DNA from: a virus
DNA length: 56,872 nt
Virus record (IMG/VR): IMGVR_UViG_3300046170_000355
Location: 1-56,872 of that record
Strand: one strand, 5' to 3'
Shown: positions 53,508-56,872 of the stretch, piece by piece
How positions within the stretch are numbered: the stretch's first letter is position 1
How the letters are laid out: each line of letters begins with the position of its first letter
Notes under the pieces: model-generated
What the model was told of the DNA's origin: nothing
What the model saw: the letters and a program-made list of their open reading frames with translations, nothing else
Databases searched by the model: none
Program-made: the position numbers and the translations under genes

Positions 53508-53799
53508 TAATATTTTCCCCCCATCCTTTTGATTTTCTCACTAAATCATAAGCAGAGTTATCATCTAAAATATTGGCTAATTCATAATTTAAATCGTCTT
53601 TTTCTTCTTGCGTCTTGTCCTTATGTAAATCAATTAATTTATCTTCTAGGGTTTCAATTGTGTTTACTAGATTTTGAATATCTTCATTTTGCTTTTTGAT
53701 TTCCTTTTCAAGATCTTTTTTTATTTCTTCAAGATCAATTACTATTTGATTTACTGAATATTGCACCTCTTCATATTTTTCTTTTTGTTTTTTATTCAT
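53500..53799 (-). CDS. Coiled-coil protein
   Basis: 99 aa behind target site 8. Almost entirely charged coiled coil (VNQIVIDLEEIKKDLEKEIK and IQNLVNTIETLEDKLIDLHK). Likely oligomeric. The stop overlaps the next ATG. Confidence 0.6.
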   Translation of the reverse strand: MNKKQKEKYEEVQYSVNQIVIDLEEIKKDLEKEIKKQNEDIQNLVNTIETLEDKLIDLHKDKTQEEKDDLNYELANILDDNSAYDLVRKSKGWGENIND

Positions 53800-53805
53800 A
53801 TTTAA

Positions 53806-53829
53806 TAGCCTCCTATTGCTATAGACACT
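53806..53829 (-). repeat. Ribozyme target site 8 with AGGAGG
   Basis: Minus-strand AAGUGUC/UAUAGC-AAUAGGAGG-CUA. Perfect arm match; cleavage between 53824 and 53823. Confidence 0.75.
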
Positions 53830-53838
53830 TAAAGAGAA

Positions 53839-53872
53839 CCACGAAGAGAGAAACTCGCCTCGTGGCTCGTGG
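53839..53872 (-). terminator. Larger hairpin before site 8
   Basis: CCACGA (53839-53844) pairs with either TCGTGG copy (53860-53865 or 53867-53872) with an inner GAG/CTC helix. The 40-aa gene's stop is 20 bases upstream, so here the stop is outside the loop. Confidence 0.55.
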
Positions 53873-53891
53873 CTTTTATTATGATTTATAT

Positions 53892-54014
53892 TTATTTATT
53901 GCTTATAAAACTTTTATAAAATTGAATAAAAGCTCTAATTCCCATTTCATTCGGTGCAAATAATTTGCCCCAACCAACATTGGCATTATACATTTCTTGC
54001 ATTTCTTTGGACAT
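53892..54014 (-). CDS. Short hypothetical protein
   Basis: 40 aa (MSKEMQEMYNANVGWGKLFA...), start behind AAAGGGGGTGAT, under target site 9, in the same cassette layout as its neighbours. Small size, but the RBS and the cassette support it. Confidence 0.5.
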   Translation of the reverse strand: MSKEMQEMYNANVGWGKLFAPNEMGIRAFIQFYKSFISNK

Positions 54015-54036
54015 TATCAAAATAAATCACCCCCTT

Positions 54037-54048
54037 TCTACAGACACT
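54037..54048 (-). repeat. Ribozyme target site 9, partial
   Basis: Minus-strand GAGUGUC/UGUAGA. Five of six stem I pairs with one G-U; the last base is mismatched. The usual AGGAGG is replaced by AAAGGGGGU. Confidence 0.6.
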
Positions 54049-54054
54049 CAGAGA

Positions 54055-54074
54055 AGGAGGCAATTAAGCCTCCT
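54055..54074 (-). terminator. Hairpin with stop codon in loop (gene at 54064)
   Basis: AGGAGGC (54055-54061) pairs with GCCTCCT (54068-54074), loop AATTAA; the TAA of the upstream gene is in the loop. Confidence 0.7.
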
Positions 54075-54450
54075 CCTGATTTTCAATAGATATATTTTCG
54101 ATTATTCTATTATCGTGGTTGGGATTATTGGTTTCATAACCGAAACCCTCTTCCTCGTCATCATAATTAATATATTCGTCAATACTTTTCCAAGGTTTGA
54201 AAGAGTATTCAAGGCAGTTAGTTGCATAATGATATGCAATAATATGATCATTATTTAAATGTATAAATAAATGAAAAAAATTACCTCCACTTCCATAATT
54301 ATCAACTTCTTTAATTTCATAAAGAATATCGAAATTATTAAACCAAGGGATATTTTTTTTAATAAGATCAAAGAAATATTCTTTTTTATTTATTAAGTCT
54401 GTTAATCTTAAAAATTCAAAATGTTCTTGTCGTGTTAATTGTAGTTTCAT
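54064..54450 (-). CDS. Hypothetical protein
   Basis: 128 aa from the ATG at 54450 behind target site 10 and AGGAGG; the in-frame extension (SVYSNRRLFI) is not used. Acidic, with LTRQEHFEFLRLTDLINKKE at the start and DEEEGFGYETNNPNHDNRII near the end. No family recognised. Confidence 0.6.
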   Translation of the reverse strand: MKLQLTRQEHFEFLRLTDLINKKEYFFDLIKKNIPWFNNFDILYEIKEVDNYGSGGNFFHLFIHLNNDHIIAYHYATNCLEYSFKPWKSIDEYINYDDEEEGFGYETNNPNHDNRIIENISIENQEEA

Positions 54451-54456
54451 AATAAA

Positions 54457-54480
54457 TAGCCTCCTATTGCTATAGACACT
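54457..54480 (-). repeat. Ribozyme target site 10 with AGGAGG
   Basis: Minus-strand GAGUGUC/UAUAGC-AAUAGGAGG-CUA. Perfect match; cleavage between 54475 and 54474. Confidence 0.75.
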
Positions 54481-54483
54481 CAA

Positions 54484-54507
54484 GAGAAAGGGCTAAGAAG
54501 CCCTCTC
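54484..54507 (-). terminator. Hairpin with stop codon at loop edge (gene at 54493)
   Basis: AGGGC (54489-54493) pairs with GCCCT (54500-54504), loop TAAGAA; an outer GAG/CTC helix extends it. The TAG of the upstream gene is at the loop edge. Confidence 0.65.
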
Positions 54508-54885
54508 CATTGCGTTATTAAATCCAACTATAAAACCTAATAATTCATGCTTAGAATTAAATCTTTTATAGTCTTCATTATATCGACTGTAACCAATATT
54601 GATTGAATAATCGTGGAAAGATATTCCTTGGTTTTCCACTCTGTTCAATAATCTTTGATCATAATCTTTAGTAGATTTTTCTAATAATTTTTTTAAGTTT
54701 CGTTTAAATTGAAAACATTGATCAGCGTAATAATATTTATTATCACCACTCAAACGAAAATTAATATTTTCTTTATTTCGAATAAATTGTAGCTCGTTTA
54801 GTTCAAGATATTCTTCTGTAATGTGTTCGCCTTTTCTTACTTTATCTACTAATTCAATATATCTTTTTTGTTGTTTCTTATTCAT
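54493..54885 (-). CDS. Hypothetical protein
   Basis: 130 aa from the ATG at 54885 behind target site 11 and AGGAGG. Helical, Lys/Glu-rich (KKQQKRYIELVDKVRKGEHI). The in-frame upstream extension is not used. No family recognised. Confidence 0.6.
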   Translation of the reverse strand: MNKKQQKRYIELVDKVRKGEHITEEYLELNELQFIRNKENINFRLSGDNKYYYADQCFQFKRNLKKLLEKSTKDYDQRLLNRVENQGISFHDYSINIGYSRYNEDYKRFNSKHELLGFIVGFNNAMERAS

Positions 54886-54891
54886 AATAAA

Positions 54892-54915
54892 TAGCCTCCT
54901 ATTGCTATAGACACT
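54892..54915 (-). repeat. Ribozyme target site 11 with AGGAGG
   Basis: Minus-strand GAGUGUC/UAUAGC-AAUAGGAGG-CUA. Perfect match; cleavage between 54910 and 54909. Confidence 0.75.
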
Positions 54916-54924
54916 CAAGGGAAA

Positions 54925-54943
54925 GGGGACTTTATAAGTCCCC
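54925..54943 (-). terminator. Hairpin with stop codon in loop (gene at 54932)
   Basis: GGGGACTT (54925-54932) pairs with AAGTCCCC (54936-54943), loop TAT; the TAA of the upstream gene lies at the stem-loop junction. Confidence 0.7.
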
Positions 54944-55273
54944 ATTTAATTTATGGCAATGTAAAGCGTAACCAATGGGGCAACCATGTTTGCCCCATTG
55001 ATCGTCTTTAAAATTATAAAATTCGTTTCTTCTTTGTTCTAAGAAAAAACACTCATACCCATTAAAATCTAATTCATAAGGGTTTAAGTCATCGTCAAAA
55101 TGCCAACATTTGCCAATTTTAACAATGTATCGAATAAAGGCTCTCGCCTCGCTGATCGTTTTAATTTGTTTTCTTATAAAACGATGATAGGGCAATTTTG
55201 TCCAATATTCGTTGGGGTGATCATCTTTTGAAAAACAAAAATCTGCTCTTTGGTTTAAATAATCTTGTTTCAT
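54932..55273 (-). CDS. Hypothetical protein, first gene of the array
   Basis: 113 aa, under target site 12. The stretch DLNPYELDFNGYECFFLEQR and four Cys suggest a compact folded protein. First cassette downstream of the ribozyme. No family recognised. Confidence 0.6.
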   Translation of the reverse strand: MKQDYLNQRADFCFSKDDHPNEYWTKLPYHRFIRKQIKTISEARAFIRYIVKIGKCWHFDDDLNPYELDFNGYECFFLEQRRNEFYNFKDDQWGKHGCPIGYALHCHKLNGDL

Positions 55274-55279
55274 AATAAA

Positions 55280-55301
55280 TAGCCTCCTATTGCTATAGAC
55301 A
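55280..55301 (-). repeat. Ribozyme target site 12 with AGGAGG (nearest the ribozyme)
   Basis: Minus-strand UUGUC/UAUAGC-AAUAGGAGG-CUA. Stem III is shortened (only A15.1-U, C-G and possibly A-U), because GUGUC is UUGUC here. It is only 22 bases from the ribozyme 3' end, so cis cleavage with a GGGGGA hairpin closing stem III is possible. Confidence 0.7.
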
Positions 55302-55302
55302 A

Positions 55303-55319
55303 GGGGGAAAATATCCCCC
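55303..55319 (-). terminator. GGGGG/CCCCC hairpin between ribozyme and first site
   Basis: Minus strand GGGGG (55319-55315) pairs with CCCCC (55307-55303), loop of seven A/U bases. It would sit inside stem III of a cis-folded hammerhead or end the ribozyme RNA. No U-run, so it may be structural. Confidence 0.55.
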
Positions 55320-55322
55320 TTT

Positions 55323-55363
55323 AGTGTTTCGCCTATTTAAGGCTCATCAGTATAGCTTTGGAG
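55323..55363 (-). ncRNA. Hammerhead ribozyme catalytic strand
   Basis: Minus strand: stem I arm GCUAUA (55356-55351), CUGAUGA (55350-55344), stem II GCC/GGC with loop UUAAAUA (55343-55331), GAAA (55330-55327), stem III arm ACACU (A15.1 to 55323). Every conserved hammerhead core position is met. The arms are complementary to the repeated AGUGUC/UAUAGC sites at 50.9-55.3 kb. Just 5' of the stem I arm, CUCC (55363-55360) can pair with GGAG of the site RBS across an internal loop. Activity is inferred. Confidence 0.85.
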
Positions 55364-55531
55364 TGTTTCGACTGTTCAACTTTGGAAGGTGTCACCTTCT
55401 AGGCTCTGTGCCTTAAGGACTATCTATTTATCCTCGCATTAAGTGTTCAATATGTTCGGAACACCTAACGAAATAAGTTCAATACTTACCGACCGAAGTC
55501 GACCCTAATTACCCCAATGACTAAATTATAT
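55323..55531 (-). ncRNA. Structured leader RNA containing the ribozyme
   Basis: About 200 bases with several hairpins: GGUGUUC/GAACAC, GGAU/GUCC, GGCACAGAGCC, GAAGGUGACACCUUC. A second GAAACACUC (55370-55362) and CCAAAG occur just upstream in the same order, as if a ribozyme unit was duplicated and lost its CUGAUGA. Probably the 5' part of the array transcript. Confidence 0.5.
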
Positions 55532-55551
55532 AAATCTAGTGTGGTTGTAAA
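55525..55551 (-). promoter_or_regulatory. Candidate promoter for the array transcript
   Basis: Minus strand TTTACA (55551-55546), 15-base spacer, TATAAT (55530-55525). Spacing is short for a sigma-70 promoter. It would start an RNA covering the leader, ribozyme and cassettes. Confidence 0.35.
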
Positions 55552-55742
55552 AATGGCTTCAATTAAAATCTTCATTACTAATTAATATAAGCATTTTTAT
55601 CATAAATTAAAGTATTTTATTTGAAATAATTGACTGCCTGAAATCGTAAAAAGACTGGTCCGATTTTAAGAGGGCTAGAAGTGTCAAGTTTATTTTTGAG
55701 AGTGATTTTTTTAGAGCTCTGTTAAAATGCTCTGTATGGCTC

Positions 55743-55762
55743 TTATATGATAAATTATGATA
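55743..55762 (+). repeat. 20-base direct repeat, copy 1
   Basis: TTATATGATAAATTATGATA, identical to 55850-55869 at a spacing of 107 bases. AT-rich iteron-like sequence. Confidence 0.7.
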
Positions 55763-55849
55763 TATTTAAAAATAGTTTAATAAACTGCTGCCCTGGTTTC
55801 TCCATTTTAAGACGTTTTTAGATAGGTTGAAAAAGTTCCCCTTATGTTT

Positions 55850-55869
55850 TTATATGATAAATTATGATA
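55850..55869 (+). repeat. 20-base direct repeat, copy 2
   Basis: Second copy of the 20-mer at 55743. The region around both is non-coding. Confidence 0.7.
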
Positions 55870-56255
55870 CCTTCTATGGCCTTTAAAACCGGTTTTTCGC
55901 TTTATGGAAAATTATTCGATAAAAAGAACTAAAGGAGTTTGGCTCGTGGTTCGTGGACAGTGGAACAGTACAAGAGTTTTTTTGAAAAAATTTAGAAAAA
56001 AAAGTTTTTTGAAAAAAAAAGAAGTGTAGCAGTGTAGCAATTGAGTTATAAGTATTGAAAAATATAGCAAAACAGTGCCACAGTTCTTTTTTTTAGTAGT
56101 GTGGTAGTGTAGCAATTTAAACCTTTTCTTCTAGGTAATTGGGGGACTTTTTAAGAAAATTTTATTTATAAAAAGAAGTCCAGAAAAAACACTAGTAACG
56201 ATTTTTGTATAATTGATTTTTGTAATTATATTAATAATGTAACGTTATATTTTTA

Positions 56256-56705
56256 ATGGGCGCAGAAAAAAATCTTTATAAAATGGTCAAAGAAAAATTA
56301 AAAGAATTTAATCCAATTCGTATTGAAACATCAACAATTAATGGATTTCCTGATTTTATATTATTCAATAAATTAAAAGAAGTTTTATTCATAGAATGTA
56401 AGGTTTGCGAGAGTTCTAAATTGTTACAATCTTTGCGACCTCATCAAAAATCTTTTCATCATAAATATTCGAATATTATGAAGGGTTTGTTTATCTTGCA
56501 AAGGGTCGCTTCTTCAAGGGAGGTTTTTCTATATAGATCAAAAGATTTTGATTTTTTGAAGGGCAATCAGAGCTTTTGCCACGTTGCAAGAGCCGAGGTC
56601 GGTGGTTCGTGGTGTGCAATTAAAGCACAACTAGAAAACAACCCCCCATATGTGGTATGTCAAAACACGAACAACGAGCCGAGGGCAGAGAATGGCGAAA
56701 AATAA
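56256..56705 (+). CDS. VRR-NUC nuclease
   Basis: 149 aa. PD-(D/E)XK core typical of VRR-NUC: INGFPDFILFN (Asp), LFIECKVCE (E-x-K), with LRPHQKSFHHKYS helix after it. Stand-alone phage VRR-NUC proteins are used as structure-specific nucleases. The last 68 codons lie in the terminal repeat, and the left copy has one amino acid change (Glu to Asp). Non-coding sequence and the terminase follow. Confidence 0.7.
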   Translation: MGAEKNLYKMVKEKLKEFNPIRIETSTINGFPDFILFNKLKEVLFIECKVCESSKLLQSLRPHQKSFHHKYSNIMKGLFILQRVASSREVFLYRSKDFDFLKGNQSFCHVARAEVGGSWCAIKAQLENNPPYVVCQNTNNEPRAENGEK

Positions 56706-56872
56706 GGCTTTTTACGTTGTTTTTTTGCCCTGTAATGTATATTATGCAACAAATATTTGTTTCACATTGTGAAACGCTAGGTACTTAGAGAAAAATGAAC
56801 AGAATACGAACAAAATTTTACCCCCACCCACGAAAAACCGCCCCACAGTTTGCACAAGGTCACAAGGGTAAG
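56498..56872. repeat. Terminal direct repeat, right copy
   Basis: Second copy of bases 1-375, with two mismatches. One mismatch is synonymous (agg/aga, Arg) and the other changes Glu to Asp near the C-terminus of the nuclease gene that runs into it. Two mismatches in an overlap suggest strain variation in the sample or two diverged physical repeats. Confidence 0.9.

Larger units (their letters stand above)
55552..56255. other. Long non-coding AT-rich region
   Basis: About 700 bases with no convincing gene; minus ORFs here are Phe/Leu/Lys low-complexity shadows. It contains a perfect 20-base direct repeat (55743 and 55850), an imperfect inverted copy near 55598, two 12-base AGTGTAGCAATT repeats and A/T runs. 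A replication origin or packaging region is possible. Confidence 0.5.

Noticed and set aside
52012-54945. N-terminal extensions reading SVYSNRRLF as real protein
   Set aside because: They are the repeat read in frame; the RBS AGGAGG points to the ATG after it.
50893-55301. CRISPR array
   Set aside because: The 23-base repeats are separated by whole genes of different lengths, not short spacers, and there is no cas gene.
50893-55301. The repeat as a standard promoter
   Set aside because: A -10 at CUAUAG would put the transcript start in the RBS, no -35 is present, and most copies follow hairpins, while the core matches a hammerhead target.
55912-56115. Minus-strand 67-aa ORF
   Set aside because: Low complexity, Phe/Lys/Leu-rich, in an AT-rich non-coding region, with no RBS.
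56031-56117. AGTGTAGCAATT repeats on the + strand as ribozyme targets
   Set aside because: They lack the CTA of the target and the GUC triplet, so they do not fit the ribozyme.
1-56872. tRNA genes, integrase or IS elements
   Set aside because: None seen on either strand; a tool such as tRNAscan would be decisive for tRNAs.

Overview
The window looks like one complete genome of an uncultured marine tailed bacteriophage, AT-rich. The last 375 bases repeat the first 375 with two mismatches, so the assembly closes on itself or carries direct terminal repeats (unit about 56,497 bp). The gene set (P22-like large portal, GroES-like co-chaperonin, three-TM holin, S74 chaperone-tailed fibre, many 2-oxoglutarate/Fe(II) oxygenases, AEP primase, family A DNA polymerase) is typical of ocean metagenome phages. 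No tape-measure gene was found and three large ejection-protein-like genes are present, so a short-tailed virion is my best guess. The host cannot be read from the sequence. No tRNA gene, integrase or CRISPR array was seen.

Layout. 0.4-9.3 kb (+): large then small terminase, portal, small genes, holin, co-chaperonin, scaffold, decoration protein and major capsid protein, closed by a strong terminator. 9.4-19.9 kb (+): small structural, secreted and lysine-rich proteins, neck adaptors and tail fibres. 19.9-27.3 kb (+): seven putative double-stranded beta-helix oxygenases and a glycosyltransferase interleaved with fibre and tail genes. 27.3-37.5 kb (+): three large internal-virion-like genes and an M15 endolysin. 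37.5-46.8 kb (-): replication block with DNA polymerase I, UvrD-like helicase, a cytosine-5 methyltransferase that fully overlaps a second 388-codon gene in another frame, primase, SSB-like protein and three unknowns. 46.8-50.4 kb (+): SNF2-like helicase, two small paralogues, a SAM methyltransferase, a PD-(D/E)XK nuclease and a small gene behind a palindromic promoter. 50.4-55.3 kb (-): an array of small unknown genes built on one repeated intergenic module. 55.3-56.3 kb: a long non-coding region. The last gene, a VRR-NUC nuclease, runs into the terminal repeat.

Main discovery candidate. In the 50.4-55.3 kb array most genes end in a GC-rich hairpin that usually holds the stop codon in its loop. 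The hairpin is followed by a repeated element reading AGUGUC/UAUAGC-AAUAGGAGG just before the next start. At 55323-55356 (-), at the head of the array, lies a textbook hammerhead ribozyme catalytic strand: CUGAUGA, a GCC/GGC stem II, then GAAA. Its two arms, GCUAUA and ACACU, are exactly complementary to the repeat and place the preferred GUC triplet at the cleavage position. Twelve matching sites are present and the main sequence variation among them keeps pairing through a G-U wobble. The simplest reading is one ribozyme acting in trans (and perhaps in cis at the first site) to cut a polycistronic phage RNA into uniform mRNAs, each with a ribosome binding site at its 5' end and a hairpin at its 3' end. 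This is inference from sequence and needs biochemistry.

Second points of interest are the long double-coding methyltransferase locus, with its own Shine-Dalgarno for the inner gene, and the oxygenase cluster. Four genes (12.4, 30.2, 39.5 and 40.3 kb) are each split by what looks like one extra C or G and are annotated here as single genes with a frameshift.
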